The notes: a model not told the origin generated them from the sequence alone. 64,000 nucleotides of DNA from Pseudomonas syringae (GCF_001698815.1 NZ_LGSI01000040.1:145751-209750); one strand, 5' to 3'; shown: positions 17,864-27,985, numbered from the stretch's first letter. Translations and numbers: made by a program.

Positions 17864-19636
17864 ATGTTCAATAACAAAAACAAGCTGCGACATAGCGTGA
17901 CAATCGCCACGATGCTGACCATCAGCGGCTTGAGCATGGCGGCGTGGGCGGATCAGTACGAAGACGCGGCAAAGAAATGGGCCGGCAGTGAATTCAGGCC
18001 GTCGACCCTCAGCCCCGAGCAGCAACTGGAGGAACTGAAGTGGTTCATCAAGGCTGCCGAGCCGTTCCGTGGCATGGATATCAAGGTGGTTTCGGAAACC
18101 TTGACCACCCATGAGTACGAGTCGAAAACCCTGGCCAAGGCGTTTACCGAAATCACCGGCATCAAGGTCACCCATGACTTGCTGCAGGAAGGCGACGTGA
18201 TCGAGAAGCTGCAAACCGCCATGCAGTCCGACAAAAGCATTTATGACGGCTGGGTAAACGATTCCGACTTGATTGGCACTCACTTCCGCTATGGCAAGGC
18301 GCTGTCGATTACAGAAATGATGGCCAGTCCGGAAGGGATGAAGGCCACATCGCCTACCCTGGATATCAAAGACTTCATTGGCACGTCGTTTACGACCGCG
18401 CCTGACGGCAAGCTGTATCAGCTGCCTGACCAGCAGTTCGCCAACCTTTATTGGTTCCGCGCCGACTGGTTCGAACGTGCCGACCTGAAAAAGAAATTCA
18501 AGGACAAGTACGGTTACGAGCTGGGTGTGCCGGTCAACTGGTCGGCCTATGAAGACATCGCCAAATTCTTCAGCGAAGACGTCAAGGAAATCGACGGCAA
18601 GCGAGTTTATGGCCACATGGATTACGGCAAGAAAGACCCGTCGCTGGGTTGGCGTTTCACCGATGCCTGGTTCTCCATGGCCGGCAGTGGCGACAAGGGC
18701 TTGCCCAACGGTTTGCCGGTGGATGAGTGGGGTATTCGCGTGGAAGACTGCCATCCGGTCGGTTCGAGCATCACTCGCGGCGGCGATACCAACGGGCCTG
18801 CTGCGGTTTTCGCAACGCAGAAATACATCGACTGGCTCAAGGCTTATGCGCCGCCTGAAGCGGCAGGCATGACCTTCTCCGAATCCGGGCCAGTGCCAGC
18901 GCAAGGTAACGTCGCGCAACAGATTTTCTGGTACACCGCCTTTACTGCGGACATGACCAAGCCAGGCCTGCCGGTGATGAACGCCGATGGCACGCCGAAA
19001 TGGCGGATGGCGCCGTCGCCTAAAGGTCCGTACTGGAAAGAAGGCATGAAACTGGGTTACCAGGACGTGGGTTCCTGGACCTTCCTGAAAGCCTCCGACG
19101 AGAAACGCCGTCTGGCGGCGTGGCTCTATGCCCAGTTCGTGACCTCGAAAAGCGTTTCCCTGAAGAAAACCATTGTTGGCCTGACGCCGATTCGCGAATC
19201 GGACATCAACTCCAAGGAAATGACCGCGCTGGCGCCGAAACTCGGTGGCCTGGTGGAGTTCTACCGCAGCCCGGCGCGCGTGCAATGGTCGCCGACCGGC
19301 ACCAACGTACCGGATTACCCGAAACTGGCACAGCTGTGGTGGAGTCATGTGGCTGAAGCGGTAACCGGCGAGAAGACTGCGCAAGTGGCGCTGGACGGTC
19401 TGGCCAAGGATCAGGATGCGATCATGACCCGCATCGAGCGCTCCAAGGTCCAGGAAGCCAGCGGCTGTGCACCGAAGATGAACCCGGAAACCACGGCCGA
19501 AGCCTGGTACAAGAAAGGCGAAGCATCGCCGGACGGCTGGGCTGCTCCTCAGCGCAAACTGGCCAACGAGAAGCCTAAAGGCGAAACCATCGCTTATTCG
19601 GAACTGCTCAAAAGCTGGGAAAGCGCCAAGAAGTAA
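17864..19636 (+). CDS. glpV: ABC transporter substrate-binding protein, GlpV type
   Basis: This 590-residue periplasmic binding protein has a Sec signal peptide (about 1-31, ending in AWA). The start at 17864 is set by GGAGG at 17854-17858; an upstream GTG overlaps that site. It is longer than ordinary sugar-binding proteins, as is typical for GlpV. It captures the substrate and delivers it to GlpPQ. It is the last gene of the operon and is followed by a strong terminator. Confidence 0.88.
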   Translation: MFNNKNKLRHSVTIATMLTISGLSMAAWADQYEDAAKKWAGSEFRPSTLSPEQQLEELKWFIKAAEPFRGMDIKVVSETLTTHEYESKTLAKAFTEITGIKVTHDLLQEGDVIEKLQTAMQSDKSIYDGWVNDSDLIGTHFRYGKALSITEMMASPEGMKATSPTLDIKDFIGTSFTTAPDGKLYQLPDQQFANLYWFRADWFERADLKKKFKDKYGYELGVPVNWSAYEDIAKFFSEDVKEIDGKRVYGHMDYGKKDPSLGWRFTDAWFSMAGSGDKGLPNGLPVDEWGIRVEDCHPVGSSITRGGDTNGPAAVFATQKYIDWLKAYAPPEAAGMTFSESGPVPAQGNVAQQIFWYTAFTADMTKPGLPVMNADGTPKWRMAPSPKGPYWKEGMKLGYQDVGSWTFLKASDEKRRLAAWLYAQFVTSKSVSLKKTIVGLTPIRESDINSKEMTALAPKLGGLVEFYRSPARVQWSPTGTNVPDYPKLAQLWWSHVAEAVTGEKTAQVALDGLAKDQDAIMTRIERSKVQEASGCAPKMNPETTAEAWYKKGEASPDGWAAPQRKLANEKPKGETIAYSELLKSWESAKK

Positions 19637-19654
19637 GCTACAACAGGTGTGAAT

Positions 19655-19686
19655 AAAAAAAGCACCCGTCTGGGTGCTTTTTTTTG
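19655..19686 (+). terminator. Rho-independent terminator after glpV
   Basis: A 7-bp stem AGCACCC/GGGTGCT with a GTCT loop, A-run before and T-run after. The A/T symmetry makes it potentially bidirectional, serving folD from the other side. Confidence 0.9.
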
Positions 19687-19707
19687 TGCTGCGAATTGCC
19701 GTCTTGA

Positions 19708-20562
19708 TCAGCCGTGCAAGGTTTCTGCCGCATACAAGGTGTTTTCCAGCAGGCAGGCACGGGTCATCGGGCCAACGCCGCCCGGAACCGGTGTGATCCA
19801 GCCCGCGCGGGGCAGGGCGGTTTCGTAAACGACGTCGCCAACCAGCTTGCCGTCTTCCTGGCGATTGATGCCGACGTCGATGACGATCGCGCCCGGCTTG
19901 ATCCATTCGCCCTTGACCAGCCCCGGCTTGCCCGCCGCGACCACCACCAGATCAGCGCGGCCCACGTGGCCGGCCAGATCCTGAGTGAAGCGGTGCGTGA
20001 CGGTCACGGTGCAGCCAGCCAGCAGCAGTTCCATTGCCATTGGGCGACCAACGATGTTCGAGGCCCCGACAACCACAGCGTCCATCCCGTAGAGATCAAC
20101 GCCAGTGCTTTCCAGCAGGGTCATGATGCCTTTCGGGGTGCAGGGACGCAGCAACGGAATCCGCTGGGCCAGACGACCGACGTTGTAAGGATGGAAGCCA
20201 TCCACGTCCTTGTCCGGGCGAATACGCTCCAGCAGCAACGATGAATCCAGATGCGCGGGCAGCGGCAATTGCAGCAGCACGCCGTCGATAGTCGGGTCGT
20301 CGTTCAGGCGATCGATCAAGTCGGTCAGCGCAGTCTGGGTGGTTTCGGCAGGAAGATCATAAGCTTGCGAAATGAAGCCGACTTCCTCGCAGTCTTTACG
20401 CTTGTGCGAGACATAAACCTGAGAGGCGGGGTCGCTGCCCACCAGAATCACCGCGAGGCCGGGTGTGCGCAGGCCTTGATCGCGACGTTCGGCGACACGT
20501 TTGGCGATCTGCTGGCGCAGGCTGGCTGCGATCGCTTTGCCGTCGATAAGTTTTGCAGTCAT
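19708..20562 (-). CDS. folD: Methylene-THF dehydrogenase/cyclohydrolase FolD
   Basis: This 284-residue bifunctional cytosolic enzyme interconverts 5,10-methylene-, methenyl- and 10-formyl-tetrahydrofolate with NADP. Visible motifs are the catalytic Tyr/Lys region ([16 protein letters not shown]), QLPLP, the cofactor-fold segment [12 protein letters not shown] and the C-terminal PGGVGPMT. The length is normal. It is transcribed away from the tRNA cluster. Confidence 0.96.
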   Translation of the reverse strand: MTAKLIDGKAIAASLRQQIAKRVAERRDQGLRTPGLAVILVGSDPASQVYVSHKRKDCEEVGFISQAYDLPAETTQTALTDLIDRLNDDPTIDGVLLQLPLPAHLDSSLLLERIRPDKDVDGFHPYNVGRLAQRIPLLRPCTPKGIMTLLESTGVDLYGMDAVVVGASNIVGRPMAMELLLAGCTVTVTHRFTQDLAGHVGRADLVVVAAGKPGLVKGEWIKPGAIVIDVGINRQEDGKLVGDVVYETALPRAGWITPVPGGVGPMTRACLLENTLYAAETLHG

Positions 20563-20694
20563 TACGCGTGATTAACCATCGAGAGGGATTGGAAAAGAGC
20601 GCGCATTCTCGCATGTCATGACGCATGGGCAAAGGCGCTTGGTCCGCGAATTCAGCTAACTCCTTTATCTAACTGAATTTTTTCGAAAAAAGAG

Positions 20695-20723
20695 TTGACG
20701 ACCCTGGGGACCGTCTATAAGAT
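20695..20723 (+). promoter_or_regulatory. Promoter of the tRNA operon
   Basis: TTGACG (20695-20700) is followed by overlapping -10 candidates TATAAG (20716, spacing 15) and TAAGAT (20718, spacing 17). A GC-rich stretch follows around the predicted start, the discriminator type typical of stringently controlled stable-RNA promoters. The leader to the first tRNA is about 130 nt and contains no gene. Confidence 0.65.
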
Positions 20724-20858
20724 TCGTCGCACTTGTCGGGCACAGCCCAGCACTGGTTAAGCTAGCACTGGTTGATTTGGTCAGGCAGAGTTGCAAATTG
20801 GCTCGGTGTGATTGAAAGCCTTTTAATTTGTGATCGTCAAAGAATACAGATTATATAA

Positions 20859-20935
20859 GTGCCCGTAGCTCAGCTGGATAGAGCATCCGCCTTCTAAGCG
20901 GATGGTCGCAGGTTCGAGTCCTGCCGGGTGCGCCA
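20859..20935 (+). tRNA. tRNA-Arg (anticodon TCT)
   Basis: 77 nt with the encoded CCA. The acceptor GTGCCCG/CGGGTGC pairs with two G-U pairs. The anticodon stem TCCGC/GCGGA holds the loop CTTCTAA, with anticodon TCT at 20893-20895, reading AGA. The T-loop GGTTCGAGTCC is intact. Confidence 0.97.
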
Positions 20936-20985
20936 TTAAAGGCAGCTTTGGCACAAGTAAGATGTCACGGTTACAACGCAATATG

Positions 20986-21061
20986 GTGGGCGTAGCTCAG
21001 TTGGTAGAGCACGGGATTGTGACTCCCGTTGTCGAGGGTTCGATCCCCTTCGTCCACCCCA
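20986..21061 (+). tRNA. tRNA-His (anticodon GTG)
   Basis: 76 nt with encoded CCA. The anticodon stem CGGGA/TCCCG holds the loop TTGTGAC. The base at 20985 is G and the discriminator is C, so the His-specific extra G(-1):C73 pair is encoded. Confidence 0.97.
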
Positions 21062-21070
21062 TATTCAGAG

Positions 21071-21104
21071 AGGCGCCAGACTCATAATCTGGCGCCTTTG
21101 CTTT
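21071..21104 (+). terminator. Terminator-like hairpin between tRNA-His and tRNA-Leu
   Basis: A perfect 10-bp stem (AGGCGCCAGA/TCTGGCGCCT) with a 7-nt loop is followed by TTTGCTTT. The T-run is broken, so it may only attenuate the tRNA operon or guide processing. Confidence 0.5.
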
Positions 21105-21115
21105 AAAGATTGAAT

Positions 21116-21200
21116 GCGGATGTGGTGGAATTGGTAGACACACTGGATTTAGGTTCCAGCGCCGCAAGGTGTGAGAGTTCGAGTCTCTCCGTCCGCACCA
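21116..21200 (+). tRNA. tRNA-Leu (anticodon TAG)
   Basis: 85 nt with a long variable arm, as for class II tRNAs. Acceptor GCGGATG/CGTCCGC plus ACCA. The anticodon loop TTTAGGT within CTGGA/TCCAG gives anticodon TAG, reading CUA/CUG. Confidence 0.96.
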
Positions 21201-21241
21201 GGATACAAACGTTGTTGCTGGTTCAGCACTAACGACTAAAG

Positions 21242-21272
21242 AAAGCCGCCTAGTGCGGCTTTTTTTGTTTCA
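21242..21272 (+). terminator. Terminator of the tRNA operon
   Basis: An AAAGCCGC/GCGGCTTT stem with loop CTAGT is followed by a T-run. The remaining 300 nt up to tig contain no gene. A possible -10 (TAGAAT, 21507-21512) without a good -35 lies about 60 nt before tig. Confidence 0.88.
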
Positions 21273-21573
21273 GGATTATGGTTTTGTCGTTTTGCTCGAT
21301 CGCTCAGCCCGGCTGCCGTCGGTCGCGTAAAGCGTGCTTTGGGGATGGAATCGGCGACGAGCAGGTGCACGCAATGCCTTCTATAAGGCCGTGCCAGACG
21401 CGTTTTGGTCGGTGGCGACCCATCATGGTTGTCACCTGCGGGCTCGCTGAATCCGTCCTCTTCATTTGCCCTTTTTCCGTAGGGTGACTTCTTGAGTTTG
21501 ACCCACTAGAATGCATGCCCTTGATTCTGGGGTCGGAAACGGCCGGCTAACGTCTGTGCAACGAGGAATATCC

Positions 21574-22884
21574 ATGCAAGTTTCTGTTGAAAATACTTCC
21601 GCTCTTGAGCGCCGCATGACCATTGGCGTGCCTGCCGAACGCATCGAGACTGAAGTCAACAAGCGTCTGCAGCAGACCGCACGTAAAGCCAAGATCCCGG
21701 GCTTCCGCCCAGGCAAAGTGCCTATGAGCGTGATCCGCCAGCGTTATGAAGATGGCGCGCGTCAGGAAGCTCTGGGCGACCTGATCCAGGCGACCTTTTA
21801 CGAAGCAGTGGTTGAGCAGAAGCTGAACCCGGCTGGCGCTCCTTCTGTAGAGCCTAAGTCCTTCGAAAAGGGCAAGGATCTGGAATACGTCGCTACCTTC
21901 GAAGTGTTCCCCGAGTTCACGGTTGCAGGTTTCGAATCCATCGCTGTTGAGCGTCTGGCTGCCGACGTAGCTGATGCCGATCTCGACAACATGCTGGAAA
22001 TCCTGCGCAAGCAGAACGTTCGTTTCGAAGTGGCCGATCGTGCTGCCCAGAACGAAGACCAGCTGAATATCGATTTCGTTGGCAAGGTTGACGGCGAAGC
22101 GTTCGCTGGCGGTTCGGCCACTGGCACCCAGTTGGTATTGGGTTCCGGTCGCATGATCCCTGGCTTCGAAGACGGTCTGGTTGGCGCTAAAGCCGGCGAA
22201 GAGCGTGTTCTGAATCTGACCTTCCCGGAAGACTATCAGAACCTGGAACTGGCTGGTAAAGCCGCCGAGTTCACCGTGACGGTCAACACTGTTTCCGAGC
22301 CTAAACTGCCTGAGCTGAACGAAGAGTTCTTCAAGCAGTTCGGCATCAAGGAAACCGGCATCGACGGCTTCCGCACCGAAGTTCGCAAGAACATGGAGCG
22401 CGAGCTGCGTCAGGCGATCAAGTCCAAGGTCAAGAATCAGGTAATGGACGGCTTGCTGGCCGCCAACCCGATCGAAGTGCCTAAATCGTTGCTGGAAAAC
22501 GAAGTAAACCGTCTGCGCGTGCAGGCTGTTCAGCAGTTCGGCGGCAACATCAAGCCTGATCAACTGCCGGCAGAGCTGTTCGAAGAGCAAGCCAAGCGCC
22601 GTGTGGAGCTGGGCCTGATCGTTGCTGAAGTCGTCAAGCAGTTCGACCTCAAGCCTGACGACACTCGTGTTCGCGAGCTGATCCAGGAAATGGCATCCGC
22701 TTACCAGGAGCCAGAGCAGGTTGTGGCCTGGTACTACAAGAACGAGCAGCAAATGAACGAAGTGCGTTCTGTTGTGCTTGAAGAGCAAGTTGTGGATACT
22801 GTTTTGCAGAAAGCTAGCGTGACCGACAAGTCGGTCTCCTACGAAGAAGCAGTCAAGCCGGTAGAAGCTCCACAAGCCGACTGA
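21574..22884 (+). CDS. tig: Trigger factor (ribosome-associated chaperone)
   Basis: This 436-residue protein has an N-terminal ribosome-binding domain with the signature GFRPGKVP (about residues 42-49), a central FKBP-type isomerase domain (about 155-245) and a C-terminal helical chaperone domain. It binds nascent chains at the ribosome exit. The start at 21574 follows an ACGAGGA ribosome site; a longer in-frame reading from 21511 is rejected. It heads the conserved tig-clpP-clpX-lon order. Confidence 0.95.
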   Translation: MQVSVENTSALERRMTIGVPAERIETEVNKRLQQTARKAKIPGFRPGKVPMSVIRQRYEDGARQEALGDLIQATFYEAVVEQKLNPAGAPSVEPKSFEKGKDLEYVATFEVFPEFTVAGFESIAVERLAADVADADLDNMLEILRKQNVRFEVADRAAQNEDQLNIDFVGKVDGEAFAGGSATGTQLVLGSGRMIPGFEDGLVGAKAGEERVLNLTFPEDYQNLELAGKAAEFTVTVNTVSEPKLPELNEEFFKQFGIKETGIDGFRTEVRKNMERELRQAIKSKVKNQVMDGLLAANPIEVPKSLLENEVNRLRVQAVQQFGGNIKPDQLPAELFEEQAKRRVELGLIVAEVVKQFDLKPDDTRVRELIQEMASAYQEPEQVVAWYYKNEQQMNEVRSVVLEEQVVDTVLQKASVTDKSVSYEEAVKPVEAPQAD

Positions 22885-22909
22885 TTTTTTCTCTCGTTCG
22901 AAAACACCT

Positions 22910-22935
22910 ACAAGCCAGCCTTCGCGCTGGCTTGT
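22910..22935 (+). other. Hairpin between tig and clpP
   Basis: A perfect 10-bp stem (ACAAGCCAGC/GCTGGCTTGT) with a 6-nt loop. No T-run follows, so it may allow partial readthrough or stabilise mRNA ends. Confidence 0.55.
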
Positions 22936-22975
22936 GCGTATTCAAGAAATGACTATTTGGGAGTGAATGCAGGAC

Positions 22976-23617
22976 ATGTCCCGCAATTCTTATATTCAGC
23001 AGAACTCTGACATCCAAGCCGCTGGCGGCCTGGTCCCGATGGTTATCGAGCAGTCCGCCCGTGGCGAACGCGCCTATGACATCTATTCGCGTTTGCTCAA
23101 GGAGCGCGTGATCTTTCTGGTCGGCCCGGTAGAAGACTACATGGCCAACCTGATCGCGGCGCAGCTGTTGTTCCTTGAAGCCGAGAACCCGGACAAGGAC
23201 ATCCATCTTTACATCAACTCACCAGGCGGTTCGGTGACTGCAGGCATGTCGATCTACGACACCATGCAATTCATCAAGCCAGACGTTTCGACTATCTGCA
23301 TCGGCCAGGCCTGCAGCATGGGTGCCTTGCTGCTGGCTGGCGGCGCCGCGAAGAAGCGTTACTGCCTGCCTAACTCGCGCATGATGATTCACCAGCCACT
23401 GGGCGGTTTCCAGGGGCAGGCGTCGGACATTGATATCCATGCAAAGGAAATCCTGTCCATTCGTGCCCGCCTTAATGAAATTCTGGCGCACCACACCGGG
23501 CAAACGCTTGAGACCATTGAGCAAGACACCAATCGGGACAATTTCATGAGCGCCGAGCGCGCTGCTGAATATGGTCTGATCGATCAGGTTCTGACTCAGC
23601 GTCAAATGACTGCTTAA
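22976..23617 (+). CDS. clpP: ATP-dependent Clp protease proteolytic subunit
   Basis: This 213-residue serine peptidase forms the double-heptamer chamber that works with ClpX or ClpA. Catalytic Ser114 (GQACSMGA) and His139 (MIHQP) are present, with the Asp toward residue 188. The start could also be the in-frame ATG at 22967, nearer to the GGGAG site; 22976 is chosen because Pseudomonas ClpP proteins begin MSRNS. The protein has a processed N-terminus in this family, so the difference is minor. Confidence 0.95.
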   Translation: MSRNSYIQQNSDIQAAGGLVPMVIEQSARGERAYDIYSRLLKERVIFLVGPVEDYMANLIAAQLLFLEAENPDKDIHLYINSPGGSVTAGMSIYDTMQFIKPDVSTICIGQACSMGALLLAGGAAKKRYCLPNSRMMIHQPLGGFQGQASDIDIHAKEILSIRARLNEILAHHTGQTLETIEQDTNRDNFMSAERAAEYGLIDQVLTQRQMTA

Positions 23618-23660
23618 GCAGCTCAATCGTGGGTGGTTGCTCATACCGGCCACCTGCGGA

Positions 23661-23689
23661 CTTGAAAAAGCCCGCAATTGCCTTCATCT
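23661..23689 (+). promoter_or_regulatory. Candidate sigma32 promoter of clpX
   Basis: CTTGAAA (23661-23667), a perfect heat-shock -35, is followed after 14 bp by CTTCATCT (23682-23689), six of eight bases of the -10 CCCCATnT. The spacing is the same as in the lon promoter candidate. Confidence 0.5.
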
Positions 23690-23722
23690 TGTGTTGCAAG
23701 CCTACCGGATTGGATCGATCGA

Positions 23723-25006
23723 ATGACTGACACCCGCAACGGCGAGGACAACGGCAAATTGCTCTATTGCTCCTTCTGTGGCAAAAGCCAGCATGAAGTG
23801 CGCAAATTGATTGCCGGCCCCTCGGTCTTTATATGCGACGAGTGCGTCGACCTGTGCAATGACATCATCCGAGAGGAGGTGCAGGAAGCCCAGGCTGAAA
23901 GCAGCGCGCATAAATTGCCATCGCCAAAAGAAATCAGCGGCATCCTTGACCAATACGTTATCGGTCAGGAACGTGCCAAGAAGGTTCTCGCAGTAGCGGT
24001 GTATAACCACTACAAGCGTCTGAACCAGCGTGACAAGAAAAACGATGATGTTGAACTCGGCAAAAGTAACATCCTGCTGATCGGCCCTACGGGCTCCGGC
24101 AAGACATTGCTCGCTGAAACATTGGCGCGTCTGCTCAATGTTCCGTTCACCATCGCCGATGCTACTACCCTGACCGAAGCGGGTTACGTCGGTGAGGATG
24201 TGGAAAACATTATTCAGAAGCTGTTGCAGAAATGCGATTACGACGTAGAAAAAGCCCAGATGGGTATTGTCTACATCGATGAAATCGACAAGATTTCCCG
24301 CAAATCCGACAACCCTTCCATTACTCGTGACGTTTCCGGTGAAGGCGTGCAACAAGCCCTGCTGAAACTGATCGAAGGCACCGTGGCTTCCGTTCCTCCG
24401 CAAGGTGGTCGCAAGCATCCGCAGCAGGAATTCCTGCAAGTGGACACACGCAACATCCTGTTTATCTGTGGTGGTGCGTTCTCGGGGCTGGAAAAGGTCA
24501 TTCAAAGCCGTTCGACTCGCGGTGGCATCGGTTTCAACGCCGAAGTCCGCAGCAAGGAAGAAGGCAAGAAAGTCGGTGAGTCCCTGCGTGAAGTCGAGCC
24601 TGACGATCTGGTCAAGTTCGGTCTGATTCCAGAGTTCGTGGGTCGCCTGCCGGTTCTGGCAACGTTGGATGAGCTGGATGAGGCTGCGTTGATGCAGATT
24701 CTCACCGAGCCGAAAAACGCCCTGACCAAGCAGTATGCCAAGTTGTTCGAAATGGAAGGTGTGGACCTCGAGTTCCGTGCCGACGCGTTGAAATCGGTTG
24801 CCCGTCGCGCGCTTGAGCGCAAAACCGGTGCCCGTGGTCTGCGCTCCATTCTCGAAGGCGTTCTGCTCGACACCATGTACGAGATCCCCTCACAATCCGA
24901 GGTGAGCAAGGTGGTGATCGACGAGAGCGTCATCGATGGCACGTCCAAGCCGCTGTTGATATATGAAAACAGCGAGCCGCCTGCCAAGGTTGCTCCGGAC
25001 GCGTGA
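23723..25006 (+). CDS. clpX: ATP-dependent Clp protease ATP-binding subunit ClpX
   Basis: This 427-residue AAA+ unfoldase delivers substrates to ClpP. The N-terminal C4 zinc-binding domain is visible (CSFC ... CDEC), followed by Walker A GPTGSGKT, Walker B YIDEID and sensor motifs. The GYVGEDVE pore loop and the IGF-type ClpP-binding loop region lie further on. The ATG at 23723 starts MTDTRNGED, as in other Pseudomonas; an upstream in-frame extension is not supported. A strong terminator follows. Confidence 0.96.
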   Translation: MTDTRNGEDNGKLLYCSFCGKSQHEVRKLIAGPSVFICDECVDLCNDIIREEVQEAQAESSAHKLPSPKEISGILDQYVIGQERAKKVLAVAVYNHYKRLNQRDKKNDDVELGKSNILLIGPTGSGKTLLAETLARLLNVPFTIADATTLTEAGYVGEDVENIIQKLLQKCDYDVEKAQMGIVYIDEIDKISRKSDNPSITRDVSGEGVQQALLKLIEGTVASVPPQGGRKHPQQEFLQVDTRNILFICGGAFSGLEKVIQSRSTRGGIGFNAEVRSKEEGKKVGESLREVEPDDLVKFGLIPEFVGRLPVLATLDELDEAALMQILTEPKNALTKQYAKLFEMEGVDLEFRADALKSVARRALERKTGARGLRSILEGVLLDTMYEIPSQSEVSKVVIDESVIDGTSKPLLIYENSEPPAKVAPDA

Positions 25007-25029
25007 GTGACACTGCTGCATGAATAAAG

Positions 25030-25051
25030 AAGGGGCCTTCGGGCCCCTTTT
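25030..25051 (+). terminator. Rho-independent terminator after clpX
   Basis: An AAGGGGCC/GGCCCCTT stem with a TTCG tetraloop and a short T tail, 23 nt after the clpX stop. Confidence 0.85.
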
Positions 25052-25069
25052 GCATTTCCTGCTTCAGAG

Positions 25070-25098
25070 CTTGTTTTTTTCAGGATCTACCCCCATCT
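25070..25098 (+). promoter_or_regulatory. Candidate sigma32 heat-shock promoter of lon
   Basis: CTTGTTT (25070-25076) and CCCCATCT (25091-25098) are separated by 14 bp. The -10 matches CCCCATnT completely and the -35 keeps CTTG. lon is a classic heat-shock gene, so placement and function agree. Confidence 0.65.
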
Positions 25099-25154
25099 TG
25101 AATTCAAGCTCATTCAACCTGTCACGGCCACTTGGCCGCCGTAGAGGCGAAATC

Positions 25155-27551
25155 ATGAAAACGACCATTGAATTGCCTCTCTTGCCATTGCGTGATGTTG
25201 TGGTTTATCCGCACATGGTTATCCCGCTGTTCGTGGGGCGCGAGAAGTCTATCGAAGCCCTTGAGGCTGCGATGACCGGCGACAAACAGATCCTGTTGCT
25301 CGCGCAAAGAAATCCTGCTGATGATGATCCTGGTGAAGAAGCTCTTTATAGCGTCGGCACCATTGCAACCGTATTGCAGCTGCTCAAATTGCCCGATGGT
25401 ACCGTCAAGGTGTTGGTCGAAGGCGAGCAGCGCGGCTCGGTCGAACGCTTCATGGAAGTCGACGGTCACTGCCGCGCAGAAGTCGCGCTGATCGAAGAAA
25501 CGGAAGCGCCTGACCGCGAGTCCGAAGTTTTTGTGCGCAGCCTGTTGGCGCAGTTCGAACAATATGTTCAGTTGGGCAAGAAAGTCCCGGCTGAAGTGCT
25601 TTCCTCGCTTAACAGCATCGATGAGCCGGGTCGCCTGGTGGATACCATGGCGGCGCACATGGCGCTGAAGATCGAGCAGAAGCAGGAGATTCTCGAAATT
25701 ATTGATCTGCCGGCCCGTGTCGAGCACGTGCTGGCGCTGCTGGATGCCGAGATTGACCTGCTGCAGGTCGAGAAGCGCATCCGCGGTCGGGTCAAGAAGC
25801 AGATGGAGCGCAGTCAGCGCGAGTACTACCTGAACGAGCAGATGAAGGCCATTCAGAAAGAGCTCGGCGACAGCGAGGAAGGTCACAACGAAATCGAAGA
25901 CCTGAAAAAGCGTATCGATGCCGCTGGCCTGCCAAAAGATGCTCTGACCAAGGCGACTTCCGAGCTGAACAAGCTCAAGCAGATGTCGCCGATGTCCGCA
26001 GAAGCCACCGTAGTTCGCTCGTATATCGACTGGCTGGTTCAGGTGCCGTGGAAGGCGCAGAGCAAGGTTCGCCTGGATCTGGCCCGCGCTGAAGACATCC
26101 TCGACGCTGACCACTACGGTCTTGATGAAGTAAAAGAACGTATTCTCGAATACCTCGCCGTGCAAAAACGCGTAAAGAAAATTCGTGGCCCGGTGCTGTG
26201 TCTGGTTGGCCCGCCTGGTGTGGGTAAAACCTCCCTGGCCGAGTCGATTGCGCACGCAACCAACCGCAAATTCGTGCGCATGGCCTTGGGTGGCGTGCGT
26301 GATGAAGCGGAAATTCGTGGTCATCGCCGGACGTATATCGGTTCGATGCCAGGAAGATTGATTCAAAAGATGACAAAGGTTGGCGTTCGCAATCCACTGT
26401 TCCTGCTTGATGAAATCGACAAGATGGGCAGTGACATGCGCGGCGACCCGGCTTCGGCATTGCTTGAGGTTCTCGATCCGGAACAAAACCACAACTTCAA
26501 CGACCATTACCTGGAAGTCGACTACGACCTGTCCGACGTAATGTTCCTGTGCACCGCGAACTCGATGAACATTCCTGCAGCGTTGCTGGACCGGATGGAA
26601 GTCATCCGTCTGCCTGGCTACACCGAAGACGAGAAGATCAACATTGCCGTCAAATACCTTTCGCCCAAGCAGATTCAGGCCAATGGCTTGAAGAAGGGCG
26701 AAGTGGAATTCGACGAGGAAGCGATCCGCGACATCATTCGTTACTACACCCGTGAAGCGGGCGTGCGTAGCCTTGAGCGCCAGATTGCCAAGGTCTGCCG
26801 TAAGGCGGTCAAAGAGCACGCGCTGGAAAAACGTTTTGCAATTCGTGTCACGGCTGAAATGCTTGAGCATTTCCTCGGCGTACGCAAATTCCGCTACGGC
26901 CTGGCTGAGCAGCAGGACCAGATCGGGCAGGTTACCGGTTTGGCGTGGACGCAAGTGGGTGGCGAATTGCTGACCATCGAAGCGGCGGTTGTGCCGGGCA
27001 AAGGTCAGTTGATCAAGACCGGTTCGCTGGGTGATGTGATGGTTGAATCCATTACGGCCGCACTGACCGTGGTGCGCAGTCGCGCGAAAAGTCTGGGGAT
27101 TCCTGTGGACTTCCACGAGAAGCGCGACACGCACATCCATATGCCAGAAGGCGCGACGCCCAAAGATGGCCCTAGCGCAGGCGTAGGCATGTGCACGGCC
27201 CTTGTTTCGGCGCTGACACAGATCCCTGTGCGTGCGGACGTGGCGATGACTGGCGAAATCACCCTTCGCGGTCAGGTTCTGGCGATTGGCGGGCTCAAGG
27301 AAAAACTCCTGGCTGCGCACCGTGGTGGTATCAAAACGGTGATCATTCCGGAAGAAAACGTCCGCGACTTGAAAGAGATTCCGGACAACATCAAGCGTGA
27401 CCTGCAGATCAAGCCGGTTAAATGGATTGACGAAGTCCTGCAAATTGCGCTGCAATACGCGCCGGAGCCCTTGCCGGATGTGGCTCCGGAGATGGTTGCG
27501 AAGGATGAAAAGCGCGAGTCTGACTCTAAGGAAAGGATTAGCACGCATTAG
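25155..27551 (+). CDS. lon: ATP-dependent protease Lon
   Basis: This 798-residue cytosolic AAA+ serine protease degrades misfolded and regulatory proteins. It has an N-terminal LON substrate domain (about 8-200), coiled coil, Walker A GPPGVGKTS and a C-terminal protease domain. The catalytic dyad is Ser674 (PKDGPSAGVG) and Lys717 (LKEKLLAAH), 43 residues apart as in E. coli Lon. The start at 25155 (MKTTIELPLLPLRDVV) is typical; a longer frame from 25020 would run through the clpX terminator and the promoter. Confidence 0.96.
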   Translation: MKTTIELPLLPLRDVVVYPHMVIPLFVGREKSIEALEAAMTGDKQILLLAQRNPADDDPGEEALYSVGTIATVLQLLKLPDGTVKVLVEGEQRGSVERFMEVDGHCRAEVALIEETEAPDRESEVFVRSLLAQFEQYVQLGKKVPAEVLSSLNSIDEPGRLVDTMAAHMALKIEQKQEILEIIDLPARVEHVLALLDAEIDLLQVEKRIRGRVKKQMERSQREYYLNEQMKAIQKELGDSEEGHNEIEDLKKRIDAAGLPKDALTKATSELNKLKQMSPMSAEATVVRSYIDWLVQVPWKAQSKVRLDLARAEDILDADHYGLDEVKERILEYLAVQKRVKKIRGPVLCLVGPPGVGKTSLAESIAHATNRKFVRMALGGVRDEAEIRGHRRTYIGSMPGRLIQKMTKVGVRNPLFLLDEIDKMGSDMRGDPASALLEVLDPEQNHNFNDHYLEVDYDLSDVMFLCTANSMNIPAALLDRMEVIRLPGYTEDEKINIAVKYLSPKQIQANGLKKGEVEFDEEAIRDIIRYYTREAGVRSLERQIAKVCRKAVKEHALEKRFAIRVTAEMLEHFLGVRKFRYGLAEQQDQIGQVTGLAWTQVGGELLTIEAAVVPGKGQLIKTGSLGDVMVESITAALTVVRSRAKSLGIPVDFHEKRDTHIHMPEGATPKDGPSAGVGMCTALVSALTQIPVRADVAMTGEITLRGQVLAIGGLKEKLLAAHRGGIKTVIIPEENVRDLKEIPDNIKRDLQIKPVKWIDEVLQIALQYAPEPLPDVAPEMVAKDEKRESDSKERISTH

Positions 27552-27566
27552 TCTGGGCGGCCTTCC

Positions 27567-27596
27567 TTGACAGCTTTTTAGAGCCCTTGTTATAAA
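27567..27596 (+). promoter_or_regulatory. Sigma70 promoter of hupB
   Basis: TTGACA (27567-27572) and TATAAA (27591-27596) are 18 bp apart, with only one mismatch in total. A weak terminator-like stem (AGAGCC 27580-27585, GGCTCT 27599-27604, then TTT) overlaps the -10 and may end lon transcripts. Confidence 0.65.
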
Positions 27597-27691
27597 GCGG
27601 CTCTTTTAAGCATCTGCAAGCCGTTCAGCGTTCGTTTGGCTTTACCAAAAAACTTAGAAACATACTCAATATAGACATAAGGGGACTTAGA

Positions 27692-27964
27692 GTGAACAAG
27701 TCGGAACTGATTGATGCTATCGCTGCATCTGCTGATATCCCGAAAGCTGCTGCCGGCCGTGCGCTGGACGCAGTAATCGAATCCGTCACTGGCGCTCTGA
27801 AGGCTGGCGACTCCGTTGTACTGGTGGGTTTCGGAACATTCTCCGTGACTGATCGTCCAGCACGTATCGGTCGTAACCCTCAGACCGGTAAGACACTGGA
27901 AATCGCTGCAGCTAAAAAACCAGGTTTCAAAGCCGGTAAAGCACTGAAAGAAGCTGTCAACTAA
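27692..27964 (+). CDS. hupB: DNA-binding protein HU-beta
   Basis: This 90-residue nucleoid protein starts at GTG behind AAGGGGA. The whole HU fold is present: N-terminal helices ([11 protein letters not shown]), the conserved GFGTFSV turn, the DNA-minor-groove arm [12 protein letters not shown] and C-terminal [13 protein letters not shown]. It bends and compacts DNA as a dimer. It lies between lon and ppiD, as in other Pseudomonas. Confidence 0.96.
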   Translation: MNKSELIDAIAASADIPKAAAGRALDAVIESVTGALKAGDSVVLVGFGTFSVTDRPARIGRNPQTGKTLEIAAAKKPGFKAGKALKEAVN

Positions 27965-27985
27965 GTTCTCAAAGCCTTTGCCCAA

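Noticed and set aside
17846..19906. 686-residue minus-strand frame over glpV
   Set aside because: Antisense shadow; it also crosses the glpV terminator and has no recognisable domain.
25020..25154. Longer N-terminus for lon
   Set aside because: It would translate through the clpX terminator and the sigma32 promoter; Lon proteins begin at the ATG at 25155.
25122..27548. 808-residue open frame antisense to lon
   Set aside because: It mirrors the codon pattern of lon, has a composition rich in Arg, His, Gln and Leu without any recognisable domain, and lon itself is certain.
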